Shown here: piece after piece, positions 34,871-43,703 of the stretch | Position numbering within the stretch: the stretch's first letter is position 1 | Layout: each line of letters opens with the position of its first letter | Assembly: GCF_014876185.1 (NCBI RefSeq) | Contig: NZ_JADALJ010000001.1 | Location: 2,027,501 to 2,091,500 of the forward strand | Length of the DNA: 64,000 nt | Origin: Rufibacter sp. LB8 | GTDB lineage: Bacteria; Bacteroidota; Bacteroidia; Cytophagales; Hymenobacteraceae | Direction: 5' to 3' | Notes under the pieces: model-generated | The model's database searches: none | What the model was told of the DNA's origin: nothing | The model's input: only the letters and a program-made list of their open reading frames with translations | Made by a program: the position numbers and the translations under genes

Positions 34871-37177
34871 TTAGCTTTTCTTCTTTTTCACTTCCTTCTT
34901 GATCTTGGTCTCGTTGCCTTTCTTCTTGATTTTGATTTCCTCGGTTTCAGATTCTATCTCCATCTTGCCTTCCATCTTAATGTCATTGATGGCGGGGTTG
35001 AACTGCGTGTTGGGGTTGCCGTTGTTCACCAGGGTCATCTCGTTGATTAAATGACCGGCATTGGCGAACTTGTCCATAATAAAGAGCACGTACTTGATGT
35101 CAACGTTGATGCAGCGCTTGTACTCTTTGTCAAACACCAAGTCACCGGTCATGGCTTCCCAGTTTCCGTCGAAGGCCAGGCCAATCAGCTCGCCTCTTCC
35201 GTTGATGACCGGTGAGCCCGAGTTACCGCCCGTGATGTCATTGTTGGTGATGAAGCCCACGCGCAGCTCGCCGTTCTCGCCGTACTTGCCATAGTCTTTC
35301 TGGCGGTACAGTTCCATCAGTTTGGCGGGTACAATAAACTCCTCGTTGGTAGGGTCTTCTTTTTCGGCTAAGCCATCAAGCGTGGTGTAGTACTTGTATT
35401 CCACGCCGTCTTTGGGCTCGTAGCCTTGCACGGTGCCGTAGCTTAATCTCAATGTAGAATTGGCGTCTGGGTAGAACACTTTGTTCGGGCTCATTTCGCG
35501 CAGACCGGCTACATACAAACGGTTGGCGCGCGCCAAAGCGGCGTTGTATTCGTTCATTTTAGGCAGCACGTTGTTCTGGTAGTTCAACTGCACAGCGCGC
35601 ATGAATTTGAACGCAGGGTCATTTTCCAGCACTTTCAAGGTTGGGTTCGCCAAAAACGCTTTGGCTTTGGCCTCAGAAGAAAGCACCGACTTGGAGTATA
35701 CATCAGCGGCCCATTTCTTGAAATCGCCTTTATAGGTGGTGGTCAGGTCTTTGAAAATATCAGCGTGCTGGGCTTTGGGAACGTCATTGTAGTACATCTG
35801 CATCAGCTCGGCAAAGATTTTCTGGTCGGCGGCGGGCACGTAGCTGGCGTAGAACTCCGTGTTCATTTCCTGGTAGCCTTGTGTCAATTCTGCCAGTTTG
35901 CTTTTATCAGCTTTGGGGTCTTTCAGGAAGTTGTAGAGCGGCGTGTACTGATACGCGTGCGCGATTAACTGCGGGGCCAACGCCGCCTCTGACCGGTAAA
36001 TCACCGACATATTGTAATCGCGCTGGCCTTTGTACGAAGCGTTGATGTCTGGCAAAGTGCTTCCATACAAGGTTTTACGACCCGCCTCCCCATCGGCCCA
36101 GGTTTGGAAAGCTTTTTCCTCAGCGGCTTTCTTATCAAGGGTTTTCATGCGCTTAATACCCTCGTTCTGCCCTATATAATATTTATAGTAATTGCTGATG
36201 TTGGCGTAGTTAGAGGCCAGTTTCAATCTATCTGCAGGGGAGGCATCCATGGATTCTTTCATCAAGGCCAACCGACGCTCGCGCAATTTGATACGCGCGG
36301 GATTGGACTGGTCTACGGCCATGCTCAAACCGGCACCCGTCATAAACCGCGTGGTACGCCCCGGGAACCCGAACACCATAGCAAAATCGCCTTCCTTCAC
36401 GTTGCTCATGGAAATAGGCAAATGGTGCTTAGGACGGTACGGTACGTTTTTCTCAGAATAGGTAGCCGGTTTTCCGTCTGGGGCCATGTACACTCTAAAC
36501 ATAGAGAAGTCGCCGGTATGGCGCGGCCACATCCAGTTGTCCGTGTCGCCACCGAATTTTCCTACGCTTTCCGGCGGGGTCCCTACCAGGCGCACATCAG
36601 AGAAACGCTCGTAGACAAACAGGTAGAACTCGTTGCCATTGTAGAAATCACGCACGTAGCTCACGTACTGGTTGTTGTTTTTGGCGGCATCGGCTAAGGC
36701 TCTGGAGCGCTCAGCTACCAATTTGCCGCGCTCCTGTTCAGACGTTTGGGCCGTAATGCCTTGCAGCACCTGGCCGGTCACGTCTTCCATGCGCACCAGA
36801 ATGTCTACAAACAGGCCATCGTTTTTCTTTTCCTGCTGCTTGGTCTGGGCCCACCAACCGTCTTTCAAAATATTGTCCTGCGGCGTGGAGTTAGACGCGA
36901 TGGCATCATACCCGCAGTGGTGGTTGGTCAAAAGCAAGCCTTCCTTGGAGATGAATTCGCCGGTACAAAATCCCCCGAACGACACAATGGCATCTTTCAA
37001 GCTGGCATTGTTGACGTTGTAAATCTCTTCGGCGGTAAGTTGCAGGCCTTGTTTCTGCATATCTACGTGGTTCAGGCGCTTGACCAGCAGCGGAAGCCAC
37101 ATGCCTTCGTCTGCCTTGGCCTGGTAGGAAAAACCTACGCTCAGCAACAGAAGGGCGGTATAAAGTTTCTTTAGCAT
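34871..37177 (-). CDS. S46 family dipeptidyl peptidase (DPP7/DPP11-like)
   Basis: The 768-aa periplasmic serine exopeptidase has a signal peptide MLKKLYTALLLLSVGFSYQAKA. The chymotrypsin-like catalytic triad is visible: His in LLLTNHHCGYDAI near residue 85, Asp in WPRHTGDFSMFRVY near 220, and Ser in TGGNSGSPVINGRGELIGLAFDGNWE near 650. S46 enzymes release dipeptides from oligopeptide N-termini and allow peptide-based growth in Bacteroidota. The exact P1 specificity (hydrophobic or acidic) cannot be set with confidence from sequence alone here. A highly basic tail (KIKKKGNETKIKKEVKKKKS) extends the C-terminus. A -7 box (TATCTTTG) lies 23 bases upstream. Confidence 0.93.
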   Translation of the reverse strand: MLKKLYTALLLLSVGFSYQAKADEGMWLPLLVKRLNHVDMQKQGLQLTAEEIYNVNNASLKDAIVSFGGFCTGEFISKEGLLLTNHHCGYDAIASNSTPQDNILKDGWWAQTKQQEKKNDGLFVDILVRMEDVTGQVLQGITAQTSEQERGKLVAERSRALADAAKNNNQYVSYVRDFYNGNEFYLFVYERFSDVRLVGTPPESVGKFGGDTDNWMWPRHTGDFSMFRVYMAPDGKPATYSEKNVPYRPKHHLPISMSNVKEGDFAMVFGFPGRTTRFMTGAGLSMAVDQSNPARIKLRERRLALMKESMDASPADRLKLASNYANISNYYKYYIGQNEGIKRMKTLDKKAAEEKAFQTWADGEAGRKTLYGSTLPDINASYKGQRDYNMSVIYRSEAALAPQLIAHAYQYTPLYNFLKDPKADKSKLAELTQGYQEMNTEFYASYVPAADQKIFAELMQMYYNDVPKAQHADIFKDLTTTYKGDFKKWAADVYSKSVLSSEAKAKAFLANPTLKVLENDPAFKFMRAVQLNYQNNVLPKMNEYNAALARANRLYVAGLREMSPNKVFYPDANSTLRLSYGTVQGYEPKDGVEYKYYTTLDGLAEKEDPTNEEFIVPAKLMELYRQKDYGKYGENGELRVGFITNNDITGGNSGSPVINGRGELIGLAFDGNWEAMTGDLVFDKEYKRCINVDIKYVLFIMDKFANAGHLINEMTLVNNGNPNTQFNPAINDIKMEGKMEIESETEEIKIKKKGNETKIKKEVKKKKS

Positions 37178-37199
37178 AACGGTTGTTAGTTAGAATACC

Positions 37200-37207
37200 C
37201 AAAGATA
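37200..37207 (-). promoter_or_regulatory. -7 promoter box (TATCTTTG) of the S46 peptidase gene
   Basis: Minus-strand TATCTTTG, 23 bases upstream of the ATG at 37177, matches the TAnnTTTG consensus. Confidence 0.55.
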
Positions 37208-37243
37208 AGGAATTACGGCTTTTTTTTACGATACTAGCACCTT

Positions 37244-37474
37244 ATGCGATTCTTTCTCTGGCTTTTTCAGCAATTTTTCCTGGGGTTGGTGTGGGTGTAC
37301 CGCTATATGATTTCGCCGCTCACACCGGGGAGTTGCCGGTTCACGCCCACGTGTTCGGCTTTCGCGCACCAGGCTATTGTCAAGCACGGTCCGTTCAAAG
37401 GCGGCTGGCTCGCACTCAAACGCATTGGCCGCTGTCACCCCTGGGGCGGACATGGCTATGACCCGGTGCCTTGA
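37244..37474 (+). CDS. yidD: membrane protein insertion efficiency factor YidD
   Basis: The 76-aa protein begins [41 protein letters not shown]. The CRFTPTCS and GHGYDPVP blocks are the YidD family signature. It is an amphipathic, inner-membrane-associated helper of YidC-dependent membrane protein insertion. In many bacteria it sits between rnpA and yidC, but here it stands alone, divergent from the S46 peptidase gene. Length is typical. Confidence 0.93.
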   Translation: MRFFLWLFQQFFLGLVWVYRYMISPLTPGSCRFTPTCSAFAHQAIVKHGPFKGGWLALKRIGRCHPWGGHGYDPVP

Positions 37475-37476
37475 GA

Positions 37477-37510
37477 CCTCACCCCCGGCCCCTCTCCCGC
37501 GGAGAGGGGA
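37477..37510. repeat. CCCCTCTCC-type intergenic repeat fragment
   Basis: CTCACCCCCGGCCCCTCTCC followed by GCGGAGAGGGG forms a hairpin right after the yidD stop and before a T run, so it may terminate yidD. Related sequences are common in Bacteroidota intergenic DNA; a cousin in the opposite orientation is at 59812-59840. Confidence 0.6.
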
Positions 37511-37525
37511 GTTTTTTCTTGCATT

Positions 37526-37565
37526 GCGTTTTCGGGCTCGTTTTAGGAAATGAAGCCGAAAACGG
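37526..37565. repeat. 40-bp palindrome, copy 11
   Basis: GCGTTTTCGGGCTCGTTTT, spacer AG, GAAATGAAGCCGAAAACGG. It sits between yidD and the cytosine deaminase gene. Confidence 0.88.
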
Positions 37566-37638
37566 AAACTGCGCAGAACCAGTATTGCCCGAGTTCGCGT
37601 ATTCCTGAAAGTCAATTCAACAATTTAGCAATTACACT

Positions 37639-38076
37639 ATGGATAACTTCATGCAAGCAGCCCTGGAAGAGGCCCAGAAAGGCTACGCCGAAGGCGGAAT
37701 TCCCATCGGCTCCGTTTTGGTGCACCAAGGTAAAATTATTGGGCGGGGCCACAACCGGCGCGTACAGAACGGCAGCCCCATCTTGCACGGCGAAATGGAT
37801 GCGCTGGAGAACGCCGGCCGGCAAACCGCAGCCGTTTACCGCGACTGCGTGCTATACACCACGCTTTCGCCCTGCTCCATGTGCTCCGGCACCATCTTGC
37901 TCTATGGCATTCCTAAAGTAGTGGTGGGCGAAAACAAAACGTTCATGGGCGAAGAGGAACTGCTCAAATCTCGCGGCGTGGATGTGACGGTAGTAGACCA
38001 CCAACCTTGTTATGATTTGATGCAGCAATTCATCAAAGAGAAACCCGAGCTCTGGAACGAGGATATTGGGGTTTAG
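37639..38076 (+). CDS. cytosine deaminase of the yeast Fcy1 type
   Basis: The 145-aa zinc nucleoside/nucleobase deaminase has HGEMDALENAGR near residue 55, with His ligand and catalytic Glu, and SPCSMCSGTILLYGIPKVVVGENKTF near 88, with the two Cys ligands. The C-terminus (EELLKSRGVDVTVVDHQPCYDLMQQFIKEKPELWNEDIG) closely follows the yeast cytosine deaminase C-terminus as I remember it, and is unlike TadA or guanine deaminases. It probably converts cytosine to uracil in pyrimidine salvage. It is a single gene with palindrome copy 11 upstream. Confidence 0.85.
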   Translation: MDNFMQAALEEAQKGYAEGGIPIGSVLVHQGKIIGRGHNRRVQNGSPILHGEMDALENAGRQTAAVYRDCVLYTTLSPCSMCSGTILLYGIPKVVVGENKTFMGEEELLKSRGVDVTVVDHQPCYDLMQQFIKEKPELWNEDIGV

Positions 38077-38165
38077 GCCCCGGCACTAACTAGGGCTGAG
38101 AAAATTGGCCCCGTCTTGATTTTGGTCTACATTTGGGCGATTCTTTTCGCTACTATTTTTATACC

Positions 38166-38717
38166 ATGGCTTCAGCCTTTGCCCATGCCTTTGTGGCGTT
38201 CGCGTTCAGCAAAGCACATCCTCTAAGACAACATGCCGGTAAACTTGCCGCGGTAGGTGCGTTTTGCGCTGTATTCCCGGACGCAGATGTGCTCATGTTC
38301 AAGCTGGGCGTGCCGTATGAACACGTGCTGGGCCATCGGGGCTTTTCGCATTCATTGGTTTTTGCGCTGCTCCTGGGGGTGGCTGTTACCTGGTTGTTTT
38401 TCCGGAAGATACCGCTCACCTCAAAACAAGGCATGGGACTGGTAGCTTTATTTACGGTATGTACTGCCTCGCATGCCTTGCTAGATGCCATGACCAGCGG
38501 CGGCCTGGGGGTGGCCGTTTTCTCGCCTTTTGACAACACCCGGTACTTCTTGCCCTGGCGCCCCATTCAGGTGTCGCCCATTGGGGTAGGCCGTTTTTTT
38601 ACTCAGCGAGGTGTAGATGTCCTGAAAAGTGAATTTGTTTATGTGGGCATCCCGGCCTTGTGCTACTTATTTTCCTTGTGGGGAATAAAGAAATTCCTGG
38701 CCAAAAGAACTTCCTAA
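38166..38717 (+). CDS. YdjM-type (DUF457) membrane-bound metal-dependent hydrolase-like protein
   Basis: The protein is 183 aa from the ATG at 38166 (MASAFAHAFVAFAFSKAHP); the frame is open from 38133 but the family begins at this Met. Family features are the early His in FAHAFV, FPDADVLMFKLG near residue 40, HVLGHRGFSHSLVFALLLG near 60, and ASHALLDAMTSGGLGVAVFSPFDNTRYFLPWRPIQVSP near 105. About four membrane segments separate these His/Asp clusters. E. coli YdjM is a LexA-regulated relative; the enzymatic role is not known. The next gene starts two bases after its stop, so the two are coupled. Confidence 0.82.
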   Translation: MASAFAHAFVAFAFSKAHPLRQHAGKLAAVGAFCAVFPDADVLMFKLGVPYEHVLGHRGFSHSLVFALLLGVAVTWLFFRKIPLTSKQGMGLVALFTVCTASHALLDAMTSGGLGVAVFSPFDNTRYFLPWRPIQVSPIGVGRFFTQRGVDVLKSEFVYVGIPALCYLFSLWGIKKFLAKRTS

Positions 38718-38719
38718 CC

Positions 38720-40168
38720 ATGGAAAAAACTGACTTTGACGCCATTGTAGTAGGCTCCGGCCCCAACGGTCTGGCGGCGGCTATTGCTCTGCAGGAAGTG
38801 GGTTTGTCTGTTTTATTGCTTGAGGCGAAAGACACCATTGGCGGCGGCCTGAGAACCAAAGAACTGACCTTGCCCGGTTTTCAGCATGATGTCTGCTCGG
38901 CCATTCATCCGTTGGCGGCCAGATCCCCTTATTTTCAGACCTTGCCTTTGGCCGATCATGGCCTGGAGTACATTTACCCTGAGGTAGCGGCCGCGCACCC
39001 TTTTGACAATGGCACCGCGGCGGCCCTCACGCAATCCCTCACCCAAACCGCACAGAGCCTGGGCAAAGATGAAAAAGCCTATCTGAAGTTAATCAAAGGA
39101 TTAGTACAGGACTGGCCTCAGCTGGCCAATACTGTGTTAGGTCCTTTGCAATTCCCGAAGAACCCAGTTGCCATGGCGCAATTTGGGTTAAAGGCAATGG
39201 CACCGGCCACCACGTTGGCCAATCTGTATTTCTCTACCCCAGAAGCGCGAGGGCTTTGGGCGGGCATGGCGGCGCATTCTATTCAGCCCTTGACGCGCAT
39301 GACCACCTCGGCTATTGGTTTGGTGTTGATGGCGCAGGCACATCTGCATGGCTGGCCTCTGCCCAAAGGCGGTTCGCAGAGTATTGCTAATGCCTTGGCT
39401 TCTTACTTTACCTCTTTGGGCGGAAAGATTGAGACGAATTTCGAGGTAAAATCTTTGGCGCAGCTGCCCTCCAGTAAAGCCGTTTTGTTTGATATGACGC
39501 CTAAGCAGCTGCTGCAGATTGCGGGGCATACCTTCTCGTCTGTTTACAAATGGCAGCTGGAAAGATACCAATATGGTTTGGGCGTGTTCAAAATTGACTG
39601 GGCGCTGAGCGGACCAATTCCGTTTACCGCGCCAGAATGCCGAAAAGCGGGAACGGTGCATCTGGGCAACACACTGGAGGAAATCACGGCCGCCGAGCAA
39701 ATGACCTGGGACGGAAAACATCCAGAAAAACCCTTTGTGCTCCTGGCCCAGCAGAGCGTTTTTGATGCCTTCCGTGCCCCAAAAGGCCAGCACACGGCCT
39801 GGGCCTATTGCCACGTGCCGCACGGCTCTACCGTTGACATGACCGCCGCTATTGAGAACCAAGTGGAACGGTACGCGCCTGGTTTTAAAGATTTGATTCT
39901 GGCTCGCCACACCATGAACACGCACCAAATAGAAGCCTACAACCCCAACTACATTGGAGGCGATATCAACGGCGGCGTGATTAATCTGAGTCAACTGTTC
40001 ACCCGTCCAGCCTTGCGCTCTTCGCCTTATAGAACCTCAGTTAAAGGTTTGTATTTATGTTCTTCGTCTACGCCCCCGGGGGGCGGGGTGCATGGTATGT
40101 GCGGGTATTATGCCGCCGACCGGGCGCTCAGAGACATTTTCAACTTGAAAGCCAAACCACTTCCGTAG
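38720..40168 (+). CDS. NAD(P)/FAD-dependent oxidoreductase (phytoene desaturase/PYROXD2-like)
   Basis: The protein is 482 aa from the ATG at 38720. It has the FAD motif DAIVVGSGPNGLAAAIALQEVGLSVLLLEAKDTIGGGLRT and the family block FQHDVCSAIHPLAARSP. QPLTRMTTSAIGLVLMAQAHLHGWPLPKGGSQSIANALASYF follows near residue 205, and the C-terminal FAD-contact segment is GLYLCSSSTPPGGGVHGMCGYYAA. This organisation matches the phytoene-dehydrogenase-like proteins related to human PYROXD2, not the carotenoid enzymes proper. The substrate is unknown. It is coupled to the DUF457 gene upstream; no carotenoid genes are nearby. Confidence 0.85.
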   Translation: MEKTDFDAIVVGSGPNGLAAAIALQEVGLSVLLLEAKDTIGGGLRTKELTLPGFQHDVCSAIHPLAARSPYFQTLPLADHGLEYIYPEVAAAHPFDNGTAAALTQSLTQTAQSLGKDEKAYLKLIKGLVQDWPQLANTVLGPLQFPKNPVAMAQFGLKAMAPATTLANLYFSTPEARGLWAGMAAHSIQPLTRMTTSAIGLVLMAQAHLHGWPLPKGGSQSIANALASYFTSLGGKIETNFEVKSLAQLPSSKAVLFDMTPKQLLQIAGHTFSSVYKWQLERYQYGLGVFKIDWALSGPIPFTAPECRKAGTVHLGNTLEEITAAEQMTWDGKHPEKPFVLLAQQSVFDAFRAPKGQHTAWAYCHVPHGSTVDMTAAIENQVERYAPGFKDLILARHTMNTHQIEAYNPNYIGGDINGGVINLSQLFTRPALRSSPYRTSVKGLYLCSSSTPPGGGVHGMCGYYAADRALRDIFNLKAKPLP

Positions 40169-40288
40169 GCCAGAATTTGTCTGGGAAATGGAAGTTTTGG
40201 AACCTCGGCGGGGCATCAACGTTTAAAAGTCGGCCTGTAAACAGGTATTGAGACTTTCTTTTTCACTAAGAGCTTGTTGAGAGACAAA

Positions 40289-41116
40289 ATGAAAAAACCT
40301 TTCCTTTTGTTCGTGCTGTTGGCATTGCCGGTTACTTTTTCACTGAGCAGTTATGCGCTGCGCGTGGCGAACACGTTGGTGCTCTTGGGCAAATTACCTT
40401 CACTGGTAGAGGAAAGCTCTGGCCTGGAACTGGCCGACCAACCCAACACTTACTGGACCCACAATGACGCCGGCAACGAGGCCGTGCTCTACAAAATCAA
40501 CGAAAAAGGCAAACTCCTGAGCCAGCTGCAGGTCAACGGCACCGAAAACAAAGACTGGGAAGACCTGGCCCAGGACACCAAAGGCTTCCTGTATATTGGC
40601 GACATGGGTGACAACGGCAACCGCCGGAAGGATTTAAGAATCTACAAGATGTCAATGAAAAACGGCAATCGCGTGCAGGTCCTCAACTTCACGTACGCTG
40701 ACAAGCCCAAAGGGAAAATAGAGAAAGAGGCCCGCAACTTTGACTGTGAGGCTTTTTTCTGGCACGCCAACCATCTTTACCTCATCTCCAAGGACCGGGG
40801 CCAATCCAAAACCGCCAAACTTTACAGCCTGCCAGACACGCCGGGCACGCACGTAGCCAAATTACTCGCCAAAAAAGATTTTCCGGGGCAAGTGACTTCG
40901 GCAGATTTGAGTCCAGACGGACGGAATTTGGCGGTACTCACCTTCGGGAAAGTGTATTTGTATCCCGTGGCAGCAGGCAGTACGCAATTTTTCTCCAAGG
41001 CGCCCAAGGTTCTGGAATTACCTAGAAGCGGCCAGGTAGAAGCCGTAGTTTTCAAAAACAACAAAACCTTGATCATCAGCAACGAGGAAGGCAGTTTGTA
41101 TAGGTATTCTTTGTAG
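40289..41116 (+). CDS. secreted beta-propeller-like protein
   Basis: The protein is 275 aa from MKKPFLLFVLLALPVTFSLSSYA, a signal peptide. The mature part begins VLLGKLPSLVEESSGLELADQPNTYWTHNDAGNEAVLYKINEKGKL and continues with blade-like repeats (YIGDMGDNGNRRKDLRIYKM, TSADLSPDGRNLAVLTFGKVYLYPV, NNKTLIISNEEGSLYRYSL). The EESSGLE and WTHNDAGN features resemble SdiA-regulated/esterase-like beta-propeller proteins. It is predicted to be periplasmic or extracellular. A catalytic function cannot be assigned. It follows the FAD enzyme by about 120 bases with no clear promoter. Confidence 0.65.
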   Translation: MKKPFLLFVLLALPVTFSLSSYALRVANTLVLLGKLPSLVEESSGLELADQPNTYWTHNDAGNEAVLYKINEKGKLLSQLQVNGTENKDWEDLAQDTKGFLYIGDMGDNGNRRKDLRIYKMSMKNGNRVQVLNFTYADKPKGKIEKEARNFDCEAFFWHANHLYLISKDRGQSKTAKLYSLPDTPGTHVAKLLAKKDFPGQVTSADLSPDGRNLAVLTFGKVYLYPVAAGSTQFFSKAPKVLELPRSGQVEAVVFKNNKTLIISNEEGSLYRYSL

Positions 41117-41145
41117 GGTTTTGTTTTCGACGGTATGCGAATGTT

Positions 41146-41553
41146 ATGATTATTATGTACTCAGAATTATCAGATTTAAATTCCCTGATTGCAATAATTG
41201 ATTCATGTCAAGTGGATATGGTTTTAAAACTTCAATCCAATTGGCATGAAGAAGACTATGATGAAGAGAGGAATTTAAAAGCAAAAATGATAAAACCCTT
41301 TCTCGATGCAAACAGAGAATTTATTGTTTCGCAATCCAATAAAAGCGAATTTCTATCTGTACTTGCTAAATACTTTGATTCATCAGATTACTTCCATTAT
41401 GAAATCAAATACAAAGAAAATTTAATTGGACTTGGATATGACCATTGTGCTATTAATTTTCTTCATCCTGACTATTTCACTTTATCAGAAGAACATCATC
41501 AAATTTTGAAAGACTGTTACATTACTTTCACTACTGAAATAGAAGGAAAATAA
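41146..41553 (+). CDS. small soluble protein of unknown function, AT-rich
   Basis: The 135-aa acidic protein (MIIMYSELSDLNSLIAIIDSCQVDMVLKLQSNW) may start at 41146 or at the Met at codon 4 (41155). It has no signal peptide and no membrane segment, and I recognise no domain. Its codon use is clearly more AT-rich than its neighbours on both sides, which points to recent transfer. Isolated genes of this size and composition in Bacteroidota are often immunity-type proteins, but there is no toxin gene nearby and I do not assign that role. It ends just before a strong bidirectional terminator. Confidence 0.6.
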   Translation: MIIMYSELSDLNSLIAIIDSCQVDMVLKLQSNWHEEDYDEERNLKAKMIKPFLDANREFIVSQSNKSEFLSVLAKYFDSSDYFHYEIKYKENLIGLGYDHCAINFLHPDYFTLSEEHHQILKDCYITFTTEIEGK

Positions 41554-41575
41554 CCCTCCATTGCTGTAAAAACAT

Positions 41576-41616
41576 AAAAAAACGGCGTCCTCTCAATTTG
41601 AGGAGACGCCGTTTTT
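41576..41616. terminator. bidirectional intrinsic terminator
   Basis: AAAAAACGGCGTCTCCTC-type arms (AACGGCGTCCTCTCAA and TTGAGGAGACGCCGTT) with A and T tracts on the outside lie between two converging genes. The T tract runs directly into palindrome copy 12. Confidence 0.88.
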
Positions 41617-41648
41617 GGCTTCATTTTCAGAAATGAGCCCGAAAACGC
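41609..41648. repeat. 40-bp palindrome, copy 12 (fused to a terminator)
   Basis: CCGTTTTTGGCTTCATTTT, spacer CA, GAAATGAGCCCGAAAACGC. Its first seven bases are also the right foot of the terminator at 41576-41616. Its far end touches the lgt stop codon. Confidence 0.85.
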
Positions 41649-42487
41649 TATTTGTAACTGGTAGTCATGGGCAGGGAGGGCTGTCGGCGGTTTTGGTAGG
41701 CGTAGAAGAGCACGGCAATTCCCACCAGCACCAGCGGAATGCTCAACCATTGGCCCATGTTCAGGGGCAGGGCGTCTTCAAATTTTTCCTGGTTTTCCTT
41801 GGTGAACTCTACTAAGAACCTAAACGAGAACAACAGCGTCACGAACAACCCGAAAAGCAACCCTCTGACCATGCCGGCCCCTTTTTTCCAGAGGAAGAAC
41901 AGCAGCAGGAACAGCACCACGCAGAATAGGGCTTCATACAACTGGCTGGGGTGGCGCGGGTCTACGTAAGCCGGCACGCCGTTGAAGGTTTCAGCGTTGC
42001 GCATGAATTTGAACGCCCAGGGCGCGCCAGAAGGCTTGCCAATGATTTCTGAGTTCATCAGGTTACCGGTTCTAATACAGGCGCCGCCTACGGCCACCAC
42101 AATCACAATGCGGTCCAGGACCCAGAGGTAGTTGAACTTGTATTTCCGGCAGAACATATACAGCGCGGTGAGAATCCCGATGGTGCCGCCGTGGCTGGCC
42201 AGGCCGCCTTCCCAGATTTTGAAAATTTCCAGCGGGTTAGACAGGTAATAGTCTGGGTTGTAAAACAAACAATGGCCCAGGCGCGCGCCAATGACCGTGC
42301 CCACAATCATGTACATTGTGAGAATGTCCACGTCCTCGTCGGTGCGGCCGTCTTTGCGGTAGATGTATTTCTCCAGGGGCTGGGTCAAGACAAACGCCAT
42401 GGCAAACAGCAGTCCGTACCAGCGAACGGTCACCGGGCCAATGGAAAAAATATCAGGGGAAACATCCCAAGTGATGAAATTCAGCAT
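41648..42487 (-). CDS. lgt: prolipoprotein diacylglyceryl transferase
   Basis: The 279-aa polytopic inner-membrane enzyme transfers diacylglycerol from phosphatidylglycerol to the lipobox Cys of prolipoproteins. Recognisable parts are IGPVTVRWYGLLFAMAFVL near residue 17, ARLGHCLFYNPDYY near 74, SHGGTIGILTALYMFCRKYKF near 95, the active-site region GGACIRTGNLMNSEIIG near 133 with the essential Arg, and HPSQLYEALFCVVLFLLL near 178. About seven membrane helices are predicted. Length is normal. It is transcribed alone. Confidence 0.95.
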   Translation of the reverse strand: MLNFITWDVSPDIFSIGPVTVRWYGLLFAMAFVLTQPLEKYIYRKDGRTDEDVDILTMYMIVGTVIGARLGHCLFYNPDYYLSNPLEIFKIWEGGLASHGGTIGILTALYMFCRKYKFNYLWVLDRIVIVVAVGGACIRTGNLMNSEIIGKPSGAPWAFKFMRNAETFNGVPAYVDPRHPSQLYEALFCVVLFLLLFFLWKKGAGMVRGLLFGLFVTLLFSFRFLVEFTKENQEKFEDALPLNMGQWLSIPLVLVGIAVLFYAYQNRRQPSLPMTTSYK

Positions 42488-42685
42488 GGTTTAGTAGTTA
42501 GTGGGGCTAAAATTACAATTTAATCCATAGGCCACAAGAAGCATATCTGCAACTAGCGAAACACTTTACCTTAAAATGATGTTACTTTGCAGGCGCAAAC
42601 GCAAAACCCAGCGTTAAGCGGTTGTGTGTGATTTAGAATTTGTTCGGCTCACTGAAAAGGGCTGCACTTTGAACTATAACCTTGT

Positions 42686-43699
42686 ATGTCAACAGTAACT
42701 ACTGATATCTGTATTATTGGAGCCGGTCCGGTGGGGCTCTTCGCGGTGTTTGAGGCCGGTCTGCTCAAAATGAAGTGCCACGTGATAGACGCCCTGCCAC
42801 AGGTGGGCGGGCAATTGTCTGAAATTTATCCTAAGAAACCCATCTATGACATTCCCGGCTTCCCCACCATTCTGGCCGGCGACCTGATCAAAAACCAGAT
42901 GGACCAGATTGCCCCTTTTCACGCCACGTTCACCTTGGGCGAGCGCGTAGAAACTTTAGACAAACAAGAAGACGGCAGCTTTAAAGTCACCACCTCAGAG
43001 GGCACCGAAGTTTTCTGTAAAGTGGTAGTCATTGCTGGCGGCCTGGGTTCTTTTGAGCCACGCAAGCCCGCCATTGACAACCTGACCAATTATGAAGGTG
43101 GCAAGGGCGTGAACTACATGATTCTGGACCCTGAGTATTACCGCGGCAAACGCGTAGTCCTGGCTGGTGGTGGCGACTCGGCCCTGGACTGGGCTATTTT
43201 CTTAGCTGACATTGCTGAAGAACTGACGCTCGTACACCGAGGCACTACCTTTAGAGGCGCACCAGAGTCGGCGGCAAAAGTGGCTAGTTTGGCGGAGGAA
43301 GGCCATATGCGCCTGTTACTGAAATCTAACGTGACCGAAGTACACGGCGAAGGCCAACTGAACGCGGTGACCGTGGTGCCAGACGGCGGCGAGGCATTCC
43401 AGATTGAGACAGATTACTTTATCCCGCTCTTCGGGTTGGTGCCTAAATTGGGACCGCTGGAGAACTGGGGCCTGGAGCTGGAGAAGTCAGCCATTGTGGT
43501 GAACACTTTTGACTACAGCACCAACATACCCGGCGTGTACGCCATTGGCGATATCAACACCTACCCCGGCAAGTTGAAGCTGATTCTCTGCGGGTACCAT
43601 GAAGCCGCTTTGATGGCGCAGAGTGCGTACTCCATCATCAACCCAGACAAGAAATTCGTTTTGAAATACACTACCGTGAACGGGGTGCCCACCATGTAA
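42686..43699 (+). CDS. ferredoxin--NADP+ reductase, thioredoxin-reductase-like type
   Basis: The 337-aa protein has an N-terminal FAD site (DICIIGAGPVGLFAVFEAGLLKMKCHVIDALPQVGGQLSEIYPKKPIYDIPGFP) and an internal NADPH site (KRVVLAGGGDSALDWAIFLADIAEELTLVHR), then GVYAIGDINTYPGKLKLILCGYHEAALMAQ at the end. The thioredoxin reductase CxxC is absent, which fits the TrxR-like ferredoxin-NADP reductases of Firmicutes and Bacteroidota. Four bases separate it from a 2Fe-2S ferredoxin gene, its likely electron partner. A TATAACCTTG promoter-like element lies just upstream. Confidence 0.9.
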   Translation: MSTVTTDICIIGAGPVGLFAVFEAGLLKMKCHVIDALPQVGGQLSEIYPKKPIYDIPGFPTILAGDLIKNQMDQIAPFHATFTLGERVETLDKQEDGSFKVTTSEGTEVFCKVVVIAGGLGSFEPRKPAIDNLTNYEGGKGVNYMILDPEYYRGKRVVLAGGGDSALDWAIFLADIAEELTLVHRGTTFRGAPESAAKVASLAEEGHMRLLLKSNVTEVHGEGQLNAVTVVPDGGEAFQIETDYFIPLFGLVPKLGPLENWGLELEKSAIVVNTFDYSTNIPGVYAIGDINTYPGKLKLILCGYHEAALMAQSAYSIINPDKKFVLKYTTVNGVPTM

Positions 43700-43703
43700 T
43701 GCC

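Noticed and set aside
38720-40168. Carotenoid desaturase
   Set aside because: The sequence follows the PYROXD2-like branch and no phytoene synthase or other carotenoid gene is nearby.
41146-41553. Immunity protein of a contact-dependent or polymorphic toxin
   Set aside because: There is no toxin gene, secretion marker or Rhs-like sequence next to it.
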